This document shows, piece after piece, positions 8,742-16,801 of a stretch of DNA of 32,137 nucleotides. The stretch comes from Clostridiales bacterium (GTDB taxonomy: Bacteria; Bacillota; Sulfobacillia; CADDZV01), in contig CADDZV010000014.1 of the NCBI GenBank assembly GCA_902812875.1, positions 1-32,137 of the forward strand. The letters run 5' to 3'. The position numbers and the translations under genes were made by a program. The notes beneath the pieces were generated by a model. The model ran no database searches. It saw nothing but the letters and a program-made list of their open reading frames with translations, and was not told the DNA's origin. The stretch's first letter is position 1. Each line of letters opens with the position of its first letter.

Positions 8742-9197
8742 TCAGGAGGTCTCGCTGCGGCCGAGCCCGCGGGCGCGGGCAGCCGGTGACACCAGCTTGA
8801 GTAGCCGTACGCCGAAATGGTCGCCCACCACCGTCAGCTCCCCGGTAGCCACCGGCCGGCCATTCATCGATACTTCCACCGGCGCCCCGTATGGCTCTGC
8901 GAGTTCGACTACTTGGCCAGGTTTGAGGGTCATGAGCTCCCGCAAGGGACGGCGGGCCGAACCGAGAATGACGGTAACCTCCAGGGGCAGCGAGAGCAGG
9001 CGTTCGAGCGTGCGCGAGCCCGCGATATCCGTCCCGGCCTCACTGACGCCACCGGCAGGTTGCCCTGCTGGTTGCTCTGCCCCCGGCTGCTCTCCGGCCG
9101 CGCCGGCCGCCTCCGCCGCGGCCTCGCCCTTGGCCTGGGCTTCCAGGCTTTTCAACAGGGCATCGATTTCTTCCTGGGTCAGGAATTCTTCTCCCAT
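8742..9197 (-). CDS. fliN: FliN/FliY-like flagellar motor switch protein
   Basis: Component of the flagellar C-ring or a paralogue. The N-terminus FLTQEEIDALLKSL matches the CheY-P-binding peptide of FliM and FliY. Residues about 20-58 are an Ala/Gly/Pro/Gln-rich linker. The C-terminal SpoA/FliN domain (about 62-138) contains LLSLPLEVTVILGSA, LMTLKPGQVVEL and VATGELTVVGDHFGVRL. At 151 residues it looks like FliY without the internal CheC-like phosphatase domain, or FliN with a FliM-like head. The ATG at 9197 lies inside the end of the XRE gene (19-base overlap), so translation is coupled. It is separated from any flagellar operon visible here, so it may be a second FliN paralogue. Confidence 0.9.
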   Translation of the reverse strand: MGEEFLTQEEIDALLKSLEAQAKGEAAAEAAGAAGEQPGAEQPAGQPAGGVSEAGTDIAGSRTLERLLSLPLEVTVILGSARRPLRELMTLKPGQVVELAEPYGAPVEVSMNGRPVATGELTVVGDHFGVRLLKLVSPAARARGLGRSETS

Positions 9198-9670
9198 GGG
9201 TGACCCTCGTCGCCGTTATTCGGCAAAGCTGTTCGCCGCAGCGGCGGCGGTTCCCTTTTTTCCGGGGCCGCCAGGTCGATCATGGCCGACCACGATTCCA
9301 ACACGCGCTGCTGCAGTAATGGGGGCAGCCGAGACAGCCGGTTCAAAAGGCCGATGAACTCTGGTCGGGAAACAAGACCGGCCAGTTGCCGTCCGGCCGC
9401 CGTACCCATGAACAGGACGCCGCCGCACCCGTCGTTGAGAAAATATCCCATGCTGACGCCGTAGAAATCGGCCAGGTTCAGAAGCGTTCCGAGCTTCGGC
9501 CGGCGGCGTCCGGTCTCGTAAGAGAAAAGGCTGTGGGCGGAAATCCTGCCGCCGCTCAGCTCCTCGACCTGCCGGCGGCTGAGGCCGTAAGCCCGCCGCA
9601 GGTGCAGCATGCGCTCGGCGATGACGTTTGTCCGGACATCGCTTTGTGCCAACGTTTTCTTGCCGGCCAC
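9179..9670 (-). CDS. XRE-family helix-turn-helix regulator
   Basis: Probable DNA-binding regulator of 163 residues. The Cro/cI-type HTH occupies about residues 12-75: IAERMLHLRRAYGLSRRQVE, SGGRISAHSLFSYETGRRRP and LLNLADFYGVSMGYFLND. The C-terminal 75 residues, with LPPLLQQRVLESWSAM, match no domain I recognise; the tail is charged and proline-rich. The frame extends to an ATG at 9760 without a ribosome site. The GTG at 9670 has GAAGGAGA about nine bases upstream and is preferred. A SigD-like promoter lies upstream and fliN overlaps the 3' end, so this regulator appears tied to flagellar expression. Its target is unknown. Confidence 0.85.
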   Translation of the reverse strand: MAGKKTLAQSDVRTNVIAERMLHLRRAYGLSRRQVEELSGGRISAHSLFSYETGRRRPKLGTLLNLADFYGVSMGYFLNDGCGGVLFMGTAAGRQLAGLVSRPEFIGLLNRLSRLPPLLQQRVLESWSAMIDLAAPEKREPPPLRRTALPNNGDEGHPWEKNS

Positions 9671-9791
9671 AGGCGGTTTCTCCTTCTCGGAACAGGTTTG
9701 CAAGATCTTTGACCAGGGACCGAAAAGGCACAACGCAACCGGGAAGGCGGAACCGGACATTCAGCCACGAGGGAGGGATAGGTCAGTAGAT

Positions 9792-9818
9792 GGATCGGCA
9801 AAAGGGCATGGCGAGTTA
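9792..9818 (-). promoter_or_regulatory. SigD (FliA)-like promoter for the XRE-fliN pair
   Basis: On the minus strand TAAC (9815-9818), a 15-base spacer and GCCGATCC (9792-9799) match the flagellar sigma consensus at 3 of 4 and 6 of 8 positions, with ideal spacing. It sits about 120 bases before the XRE GTG start, in the 163-base gap after the antiporter gene. The flagellar nature of fliN supports it. Confidence 0.5.
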
Positions 9819-9833
9819 ACGGCACCCCAGGAC

Positions 9834-11048
9834 TCACACCGGGGCACGCCCGCTGGCACCAGGAATTCCGGCACCTCGGAACACAAGCCGCAGGAGAACG
9901 GGCGTGGCCAGCGTGGTAACCAGCGTCATCAAGACCATGATGGTGAACACGCTCGCACCGATGACACCTGCGGCCAAGCCAATGTTGGCCACAATCAGCG
10001 CCACCTCACCGCGCGAGATCATGCCAATCCCAAACCGCCACGCCTGTAGCCACTGGAACCCGCCGATCTTTGCCCCCAGGCCCGCCCCCAGGAATTTGGT
10101 CAGGATCGCCACCACCGCGATGGTGATCCCGAAAATCCAGCCATCGCCGATCGCCCGCGCGTCAGCATCAAGCCCGACACTGATGAAAAAAACCGGCACC
10201 AGAAATCCATACGATACGGCATGAAACCGCTCCTCAAGCTGGTGCCGGTGGGACGACTGGCTGAAAAGCACCCCAGCGACGTACGAGCCCGTGATGGCCG
10301 CCACGCCACCCCAAGCTTCCGCCAACCAGGCAAAAAACAAGGCCACCACTGCGCCAAAGGCGAAAAGGCCTTCCCGCACCGGCAAGCGCAACGCCAGATG
10401 GGCGACGCGCTCGACCCCGACCCAGCCGACCAGGGCCACCGCCCCAAAAAACGCCGCCACGCGCACGAGCCCAACCCAAATCCCGGGCTCTGCCCCACTT
10501 CCTGACGGGGCCATGGCCACCACCGCTGCGAGTGCCAATAGCCCGAGCACGTCGTCGACCACGGCCGCCGCAAGGATGGCCGTTCCTTCCAGGGAGCGCA
10601 ACTGCCCGAGTTCGATGAGCGTTTGTGCCGTGATGCTGACGCTTGTGGCCGCCAGCACCACCCCGATGAACCACGATTCATAAAGCCCGTAACCAAATGT
10701 GCGGGACACCCAGTACCCGGCCAGGACCGGCAATATCACACCGCCGACGGCGCCCACCACGGCCACCAACCCCACCCGAAGCATCGCCGCCAGGTCGGTT
10801 TCCAGCCCCGCCAGGAACATGAGAAAGATCATCCCCAACTGTGCCAGGGCAGCCACCGTCTCGTGGATGGCGGGTGCGGCGAAAACCGGCCACGACTGCA
10901 GGCCGAGCACTGTCGGACCCAGAATGATCCCCATGGCCAGCTCGCCGAAAACAGCTGGCTGCCCGATGCGGGCAGCCAGACTGCCGCCAGTCTTGGACGC
11001 AGCTATGATTACCGCCAGCAAAAGAAAAAGGTCAGCCGCACCGGTCAT
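9834..11048 (-). CDS. CPA2-family cation/proton antiporter coupled to nuoN
   Basis: Integral membrane Na+/H+ or K+/H+ antiporter of 404 residues, about 12-13 TM helices. The front shows the KefB/NapA-type pattern (GQPAVFGELAMGIILGPTVLG, then MFLAGLETD). The ion-binding Asp pair is D165-D166 in AAAVVDDVLGLL, and the unwound-helix SVSIT segment precedes it. No C-terminal TrkA-N/RCK domain is present, so it is not a full KefB/KefC. The ATG at 11048 overlaps the nuoN stop as ATGA, making it the twelfth gene of the nuo operon and translationally coupled. NuoL, M and N are themselves antiporter-like, so an added exchanger could convert the Nuo proton gradient into a sodium or potassium gradient (inference). 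Confidence 0.93.
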   Translation of the reverse strand: MTGAADLFLLLAVIIAASKTGGSLAARIGQPAVFGELAMGIILGPTVLGLQSWPVFAAPAIHETVAALAQLGMIFLMFLAGLETDLAAMLRVGLVAVVGAVGGVILPVLAGYWVSRTFGYGLYESWFIGVVLAATSVSITAQTLIELGQLRSLEGTAILAAAVVDDVLGLLALAAVVAMAPSGSGAEPGIWVGLVRVAAFFGAVALVGWVGVERVAHLALRLPVREGLFAFGAVVALFFAWLAEAWGGVAAITGSYVAGVLFSQSSHRHQLEERFHAVSYGFLVPVFFISVGLDADARAIGDGWIFGITIAVVAILTKFLGAGLGAKIGGFQWLQAWRFGIGMISRGEVALIVANIGLAAGVIGASVFTIMVLMTLVTTLATPVLLRLVFRGAGIPGASGRAPV

Positions 11049-12475
11049 CGCATCAAGAGCGTTACCCCGCTGGCCGTCCAACGGAGGATGGTGTCGCTGT
11101 AAATCCCCGCCACAAGCGTTCCCACGGCCAAAAGAACCACGGCAGCACTGATCGTCCAGGCCGCGCGCACAGGCGGCACTCCCTCGGCGTCACGCAGAAA
11201 CGACACCTTGACCACGCTGTAGTAGTAGCCGACCGAGATCGCACTGTTGATTCCAAGAATGACACCAAGCCAGACCATGTGGGCATCGACCGCCGCTAAG
11301 AACAGCTGGAGCTTGGCAAAAAATCCGATCGTGGGCGGCACCCCTACGAGGCTGAGGAAAAACACCGCCATGGCCACCGCCGCCCACGGGGCCCGATAGG
11401 CGAGCCCGCGGAAGGCGTCGATCTCGGGTGCCTGACCCTGGTCCTCGACCAGGATAACCACCGCGAAGATGCCAAGGTTCATGATCGCGTACGCCGCCAG
11501 ATAGGTCAGCACAGCCGAAAGGTCACGCGGCGGCAAGGCCGCGATACCCACCAGCATGTAGCCGACGTGGGCGATGGAAGAGTACGCCAGCATACGCTTG
11601 ACGTTAGTCTGGAGGAGAGCGGTCACGTTACCAAAGGTCATGGAAATAGCCGCCAGGACAGCGATCATGAGCCGCCAACCGGCTCCCAGCGCCGGCAGGC
11701 CCAAAAACGACAGCACGAATATCCGCAGGATGGCCGCCATGGCCGCCGCTTTCGGCCCCACGGAGAAAAATGCGGTCACCGGCGTCGGTGCCCCCTGGTA
11801 AGTATCGGGGATCCACATGTGGAACGGCACCATGCCCACCTTGAGGCCAAACCCCGCCAGGAGGAAAAGCCCCGCCGTCACTACCAGCGCCGGGGGCGCC
11901 AGCTGCAACCGGCCCACGGCATCGACGATATCCGTGGTGCCGGTAAGCCCGTAAACGAGCGACATGCCGAACAATGCGATGGCCGACGCCACCGACCCGA
12001 TGAGGAAATACTTCAAGGCTGCCTCACCGGAGCGGGGTTCGTCCTGCAACATACCGGCCATGACATACGAGGAAATGGACGACAGCTCGAGCCCGAGGTA
12101 GATGACGATCAGGTTATGCGTTGACGCCATGAGCATCATGCCGAGCGTGGTGAACACGAGCAGATGGTAGAACTCGCCGATCGCCATCTTGGTGCGCCGC
12201 GCATACTCCCACGATACAAGCACTGCCATAAAGCCGACGGCCAAAAAAAGCGTGCGGAAGAATAGCGATACGCTGTCGATTGAGTACATCTGCCACAACA
12301 CCTGAGTGTTCTGGCCGACCGACGGACCAAGCCCGGCCAGCGCCGCAAGGAAGCCGATCCCCGCCACCGCCGGGACGGCTCCCTTCCGGTCCTCCGCTAA
12401 CCCGAGGTCCAAAAGGATCAGGACGATGCCGGTGATCGTGAGGATGATCTCCGGCAGGATAAGCATGTAGTCCAA
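11045..12475 (-). CDS. nuoN: NADH-quinone oxidoreductase-like subunit N
   Basis: Antiporter-like proton-channel subunit of the complex I membrane arm, 476 residues with about 14 TM helices. Family features are LGLELSSISSYVMAG carrying the conserved TM5 Glu, VPFHMWIPDTYQGAPTPVTA before the broken helix, and the Lys of SVGPKAAAM and of NVKRMLAYSSIAHVGYM. The frame opens with a TTG at 12475; the ATG at 12466 (MLILPEI) is an equal alternative. It starts a few bases after the nuoM stop and its own stop overlaps the antiporter start. Confidence 0.96.
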   Translation of the reverse strand: MDYMLILPEIILTITGIVLILLDLGLAEDRKGAVPAVAGIGFLAALAGLGPSVGQNTQVLWQMYSIDSVSLFFRTLFLAVGFMAVLVSWEYARRTKMAIGEFYHLLVFTTLGMMLMASTHNLIVIYLGLELSSISSYVMAGMLQDEPRSGEAALKYFLIGSVASAIALFGMSLVYGLTGTTDIVDAVGRLQLAPPALVVTAGLFLLAGFGLKVGMVPFHMWIPDTYQGAPTPVTAFFSVGPKAAAMAAILRIFVLSFLGLPALGAGWRLMIAVLAAISMTFGNVTALLQTNVKRMLAYSSIAHVGYMLVGIAALPPRDLSAVLTYLAAYAIMNLGIFAVVILVEDQGQAPEIDAFRGLAYRAPWAAVAMAVFFLSLVGVPPTIGFFAKLQLFLAAVDAHMVWLGVILGINSAISVGYYYSVVKVSFLRDAEGVPPVRAAWTISAAVVLLAVGTLVAGIYSDTILRWTASGVTLLMR

Positions 12476-12478
12476 TCC

Positions 12479-13939
12479 CTACACCCCCGCCATGTGCGTG
12501 ATGAACTGCTGGAGGGCAGTGTTGAACATGGCAAATAGCGTGCCGGGCATCACACCCCACAGGGCCAGAAGTACGATCAACGGCACCACCGTGGCCAAAT
12601 CAAGCCGCGTGGCATCGTGCAGACCACGGTACTCCTCCTTCTCCTCGCCCATGAGCACCGCCCGCATCATGCGGAGGATGAAGGCAGCGGTCACCACCAG
12701 GCCCAGCACCGCCAGTATCACAAACCCCGGGTACACGCTGTACGACCCGAGAAGCACAAACAACTCGGCAATGAACCCCGCCAGCCCAGGCAGGCCCATG
12801 GAGGCCAGGGAGGCGAAGGCGAGCGTCACGCCGATCACCGGCACGCTCGTGAAAAGACCGCGCAGCCGGGCGATCTCACGCGTATGCGTGCGGTCGTAGA
12901 TCTGGCCGACCATGAGGAACATCATGCCCGAGGAAAGCCCGTGGGCGATCATCTGATAGATAGCCCCGGCCACCGCCAGCGGGGTGCCGGCCGCGAGACC
13001 AAGCATCACGAACCCCATGTGGTTGATACTGGAGTAGGCCACCATCTTCTTGAGATCCTTCTGCGACATGGCCACCAAGGCACCGTACACGATGTTGATC
13101 AGTCCCAGGATGGCTACCGCGTACGCCCAGTGCTTAGCACCCTGCGGCAGAAGCGGGTAGGCGATACGCACAAAACCGTAAGTCCCCATCTTCAGGAGGA
13201 TTCCGGCCAGCAACACGCTGATGGGCGTTGGTGCTTCCACGTGGGCATCCGGAAGCCACGTGTGGAGCGGGAACACCGGCACCTTGACGGCAAACCCGGC
13301 CCACAGGGCCGCAAACGCCCACACCTGCAGCCGCGGGTCGAACGGGAACTTCATCAGTTCGAGGATGTTGAACGTGTGGGCGGGGTCGGCCAGGTACATG
13401 GCCAGGATCCCCACCAGCATGATGACCGACCCGAGCAAGGTGTAAATAAAGAACTTCAAGGCGGCATACTCGCGCCGCGGCCCGCCCCAGATGCCGATCA
13501 GGAAGTACATAGGCACGAGCACGAGTTCGAAGAACACATAGAACAGGATCAGGTCGAGCGATACAAACACACCGAAGACTGCTGCCTGCAACAACATGTA
13601 CCAGGCGTAATACTCTTTCTCACGCGTCTTGATGCTGGCGGATGCCAGGGCGGCCAAGAACCCAAGCAGTGCAGACAGGACCAGAAGAGCCAGGCTGATG
13701 CCGTCCACACCCACGAAGTACGACACCCCGATGCTGGGTATCCAGTTGTACTGCTCCACGAACTGCATGCCCGGCTGGTGGTAGTTGAAAGTGAACAGCA
13801 TGTAGACCACGATCAGGATCGGTATGAACGTGGCCACCAGCGTAATCTTCCGGTGGGCTCCGGCCCGGTCCTTCGGGGTGACGAGGATGGCCAAAAGACC
13901 CAGAAGCGGAACTACGATCAGTAAAGTCAGCACTGGCAT
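12479..13939 (-). CDS. nuoM: NADH-quinone oxidoreductase-like subunit M
   Basis: Antiporter-like proton-pumping subunit of the complex I membrane arm; 486 residues, about 14 TM helices. Recognised by FYVFFELVLVPMYFLIGIWGG with the essential TM5 Glu, the FPLHTWLPDAHVEAPTPISV segment, the LLAGILLKMGTYG Lys, and KKMVAYSSINHMGFVMLG. The ATG at 13939 uses a GGGAGGG ribosome site formed by the last codons of nuoL, which ends four bases upstream. Length and motifs are normal for NuoM. Confidence 0.97.
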   Translation of the reverse strand: MPVLTLLIVVPLLGLLAILVTPKDRAGAHRKITLVATFIPILIVVYMLFTFNYHQPGMQFVEQYNWIPSIGVSYFVGVDGISLALLVLSALLGFLAALASASIKTREKEYYAWYMLLQAAVFGVFVSLDLILFYVFFELVLVPMYFLIGIWGGPRREYAALKFFIYTLLGSVIMLVGILAMYLADPAHTFNILELMKFPFDPRLQVWAFAALWAGFAVKVPVFPLHTWLPDAHVEAPTPISVLLAGILLKMGTYGFVRIAYPLLPQGAKHWAYAVAILGLINIVYGALVAMSQKDLKKMVAYSSINHMGFVMLGLAAGTPLAVAGAIYQMIAHGLSSGMMFLMVGQIYDRTHTREIARLRGLFTSVPVIGVTLAFASLASMGLPGLAGFIAELFVLLGSYSVYPGFVILAVLGLVVTAAFILRMMRAVLMGEEKEEYRGLHDATRLDLATVVPLIVLLALWGVMPGTLFAMFNTALQQFITHMAGV

Positions 13940-13943
13940 TCCG

Positions 13944-15878
13944 TTACCCTCCCATCACTTGGAACACGATGAGTCCGGCCACAACCACCAGGGCCAGGGT
14001 GAGCAGATACGCTTGCAGCTGGCCGGTCTCGGTGCGGCGGGTTGCCCGCCCTACCGCCACGGTACCAGCCGCTACTCCGTTCACGGCCCCGTCTACCACT
14101 GCCAAGTCAAAGGCACCGGCACCACTTGACAAAGCCACGCCGGCAGCACCCACCGCATTGACGACGCCGTCGACGCCGTGAGCATCAACCCAGCCTGCCG
14201 CCTCGGCAAGCCACAGCACCGGCCGCACAATCGCCCAGTCATAGAGCTCATCCACATACCACTTGTGCTTGAACAGCTGGTAGAGCGGATACAAGGCTTT
14301 GATGACAGCCTGCCGGTTCACCAGCTTGGTGCCATACACCAGATATCCGACCAAAATCCCCAAAAGCCCACTGCCGAGCGCCAGCCCCATCACGAGCGGG
14401 TTGGGCGAAAGCTCTTCGGCCGGCTGCCACAGGATGAGGTGCGGGAAGAACTCCCCGGTCAACAAAAGCTTGCCGCCGATCACGGCCAGGATGCCGAGGA
14501 TGACAAGCGGCACCGTCATCATCCAGGGCGACTCGTGGGCGTGCTCGTAGCGGTGGTGGTCACGCGGTTCGCCAAAGAAGACCAGGAAAGCCACCCGCGT
14601 CGTGTAGTAGGCAGTGAGGAAAGCAGCCAGGATTCCCATCCAGAAAAAGATCGGGTACTGCGAGTTGTAAGCCGTGAGGAGAATTTCGTCTTTACTGTAG
14701 AACCCGGCGAACGGCCAGATCCCGGCCAGTGCCAGCCCGCCGGCCAGGAAGGTCACCCCGGTGATGGGCATCTTTTTGATGAGGCCACCCATCTGGTGCA
14801 TCTCCTGCGTCTCGGTGCCGTGGATGACACTGCCCGCAGTGAGGAAGAGAAGGGCCTTGAAAAACGCATGGGTGGTCAGGTGGAACATGCCCGCCGTAAG
14901 GTTTCCGACCCCCAGCCCCAGGATCATGTATCCGAGCTGGCTAATAGTGGAGTACGCCAGCACTTTTTTCATGTCGGTCTGCACGGTAGCGATGGTAGCC
15001 GCGAACAGGGCGGTCACCGCACCGATCAGGGCCACCCAGAAAAGGGCCTGCGGCGAGGCGTAGAAGATCATGTAAGACCGCGCGACCAGGTACACCCCGG
15101 CCGCCACCATGGTCGCGGCATGGATGAGAGCCGACACCGGCGTCGGGCCCTCCATGGCGTCTGGCAGCCACACATGCAACGGGAACTGGGCCGACTTCCC
15201 CACGGCACCGCCCAAGATACCGAGTGCCCCGAGCGTGATCACCCACGGTGCGACCGCCCCTTCACCGATCAGGGCGGCGAGCTTGTCAAACGCCACCGTG
15301 CCCGTGGCGCTCCAGAGAATCAGGATGCCGATGAAAAACCCCACATCGCCGATGCGGGTGGTGATGAACGCCTTGATGGCGGCCTTCTGGGCCGACGGCC
15401 GCTCAAAGTAATGGCCGATCAAAAGATATGAAGCCACACCCACGAGCTCGAAGAAGATAAAGAGCGTGATCAGGTTGTCCGCCAGCACAAGGCCCAGCAT
15501 GGAAAAGGTGAAGAACGACAAGGTCCCATAGTACCGGCCGTAACGCTTGTCGCCGTGCATATAACCGAGAGAATACAGCTGTACCAAGAACGATATGAAA
15601 GTGACTACGGACAGCATGATGGCCGTAAGACCATCAACCTGGAAACCGATGTTGATCTGGATCGGCGATATGGTGCCTATGACTGCCCAGGGCAGCACGA
15701 CATGTGCCCCGGCACCATGGGCGACCTCCCACAGCACTCCCAGCGCATACACAAACGCCAGGAAGGTGAAACTGATACCGACGTATGATCCCCGGTCTGG
15801 CAACCGCTTCTGCCAAAGCGTGATGATCAGCCAGGACAAAAGGGGTAAAGCCGGTATGACCCAAGCGTACTGTGCCAT
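13944..15878 (-). CDS. nuoL: NADH-quinone oxidoreductase-like subunit L
   Basis: Distal antiporter-like subunit of the complex I membrane arm, with the long lateral C-terminal helix. 644 residues, about 15-16 TM helices. Motifs are IFFELVGVASYLLIGHYF with the TM5 Glu, SAQFPLHVWLPDAMEGPTPV, HAATMVAAGVYLVAR and KKVLAYSTISQLGYMILG. A His-rich loop (RDHHRYEHAHESPW) lies between late TM helices. The ATG at 15878 has GGGGGA eight bases upstream, and a 77-base gap separates it from nuoK, the longest break within the operon after the nuoI-nuoH gap. Confidence 0.97.
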   Translation of the reverse strand: MAQYAWVIPALPLLSWLIITLWQKRLPDRGSYVGISFTFLAFVYALGVLWEVAHGAGAHVVLPWAVIGTISPIQINIGFQVDGLTAIMLSVVTFISFLVQLYSLGYMHGDKRYGRYYGTLSFFTFSMLGLVLADNLITLFIFFELVGVASYLLIGHYFERPSAQKAAIKAFITTRIGDVGFFIGILILWSATGTVAFDKLAALIGEGAVAPWVITLGALGILGGAVGKSAQFPLHVWLPDAMEGPTPVSALIHAATMVAAGVYLVARSYMIFYASPQALFWVALIGAVTALFAATIATVQTDMKKVLAYSTISQLGYMILGLGVGNLTAGMFHLTTHAFFKALLFLTAGSVIHGTETQEMHQMGGLIKKMPITGVTFLAGGLALAGIWPFAGFYSKDEILLTAYNSQYPIFFWMGILAAFLTAYYTTRVAFLVFFGEPRDHHRYEHAHESPWMMTVPLVILGILAVIGGKLLLTGEFFPHLILWQPAEELSPNPLVMGLALGSGLLGILVGYLVYGTKLVNRQAVIKALYPLYQLFKHKWYVDELYDWAIVRPVLWLAEAAGWVDAHGVDGVVNAVGAAGVALSSGAGAFDLAVVDGAVNGVAAGTVAVGRATRRTETGQLQAYLLTLALVVVAGLIVFQVMGG

Positions 15879-15955
15879 GTCTTATCCCCCATCCTACCCG
15901 GCGGCCGCCCCGATCGCGGCGCCTGGTTTCACCCCGGTGTTTTCGACGGCCGGGC

Positions 15956-16264
15956 TCACCACTTCATGAGATTGATCTTGTCTACCTCGATGACCCCGCG
16001 CTGTCTGGCCACCAAAAGCACGATCGCCAGCCCTACCGCCGCCTCGGCGGCAGCCACCGTGATCACGAACACCGCAAACACCGCACCCGTCACCAGTCCG
16101 GGTGTGAGGTACTGGGCGAACGCCACCAGATTGATGTTGACCGCATTCAGCATCAATTCAATCGCCATGAGGATGCGGATGGCATTCGTCCGTGCCAAGG
16201 CCCCGTATAGCCCAAGTCCAAAAAGGAACGCTGCCAGGACGAGGTAACCGTGCAGGGACACCAT
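15956..16264 (-). CDS. nuoK: NADH-quinone oxidoreductase-like subunit K
   Basis: Small three-TM subunit in the proton path of complex I. The 102 residues keep both conserved membrane glutamates, Glu36 in MAIELMLNAVN and Glu74 in AAAEAAVGLAIV. Length is typical of NuoK. The ATG at 16264 directly follows the nuoJ stop codon with no spacer (TAG-ATG), so initiation is probably by coupled reinitiation. Confidence 0.97.
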   Translation of the reverse strand: MVSLHGYLVLAAFLFGLGLYGALARTNAIRILMAIELMLNAVNINLVAFAQYLTPGLVTGAVFAVFVITVAAAEAAVGLAIVLLVARQRGVIEVDKINLMKW

Positions 16265-16801
16265 CTATTTCTGCCCCCTTATGGCCAAGACTATCGCCCC
16301 GACCATGGCCACCAGCAAAAGGACCGACGCCACCTCGAAGGGCAACAGGTAGGTGGTCATGAGGCTTTTGCCGAGCGGCTCCGTGATCAACCCCGGCGGC
16401 ACCGACCCCACCGGCCACGCCTGCCGGCTGTACGCCCAAGTCATGCCGAGGGCAAACAACAAGCCTGCTGCCACCGGCGCCAGCCCCCACTCCACCGACG
16501 CCACGGCCCGGCCCATCCTGGTCGCGCCACCCCGCCGGTCTTTCTCTTCAGTCTTGATTTCCCGGAGCGGGGATAGCATGATGGCGAAAATGATGATGGT
16601 GACGATGGCACCGACATAAATCAGCACCTGGATGATAGCCAGAAACTCGGCCTGCAACTGCAGGTAGATCCCCGCCACTCCTACCAGGGCCACCGCAAGC
16701 CATAGGGCGGCATGCGTTATCACCGCGCTGGTGACCACGCGGTAGGCGGCATAGAGAATAACCAAGCCGAGAATGTAAAACGTAACTAGCTGCCAGTTCA
16801 C
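16265..16801 (-). CDS. nuoJ: NADH-quinone oxidoreductase-like subunit J
   Basis: Membrane subunit of complex I with five predicted TM helices; 178 residues, normal for NuoJ. The most conserved part is EFLAIIQVLIYVGAIVTIIIFAIML, the TM3 region whose glycine-linked bulge moves between active states in known structures. A charged loop rich in Lys, Glu and Arg follows, then two more TM helices ending VGAIVLAIRG. It starts with a GTG at 16801 that overlaps the nuoI stop as GTGA. Confidence 0.95.
   Translation of the reverse strand: MNWQLVTFYILGLVILYAAYRVVTSAVITHAALWLAVALVGVAGIYLQLQAEFLAIIQVLIYVGAIVTIIIFAIMLSPLREIKTEEKDRRGGATRMGRAVASVEWGLAPVAAGLLFALGMTWAYSRQAWPVGSVPPGLITEPLGKSLMTTYLLPFEVASVLLLVAMVGAIVLAIRGQK

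Noticed and set aside
12617-13924. Long plus-strand open frame of 435 codons opposite nuoM
   Set aside because: It is a GC-rich shadow of nuoM. It encodes a His/Gln/Arg-rich sequence with no recognisable domain. Similar shadows lie opposite nuoL (14178-15431), nuoD (18609-19778) and the spermidine-synthase-like gene (25885-27162).
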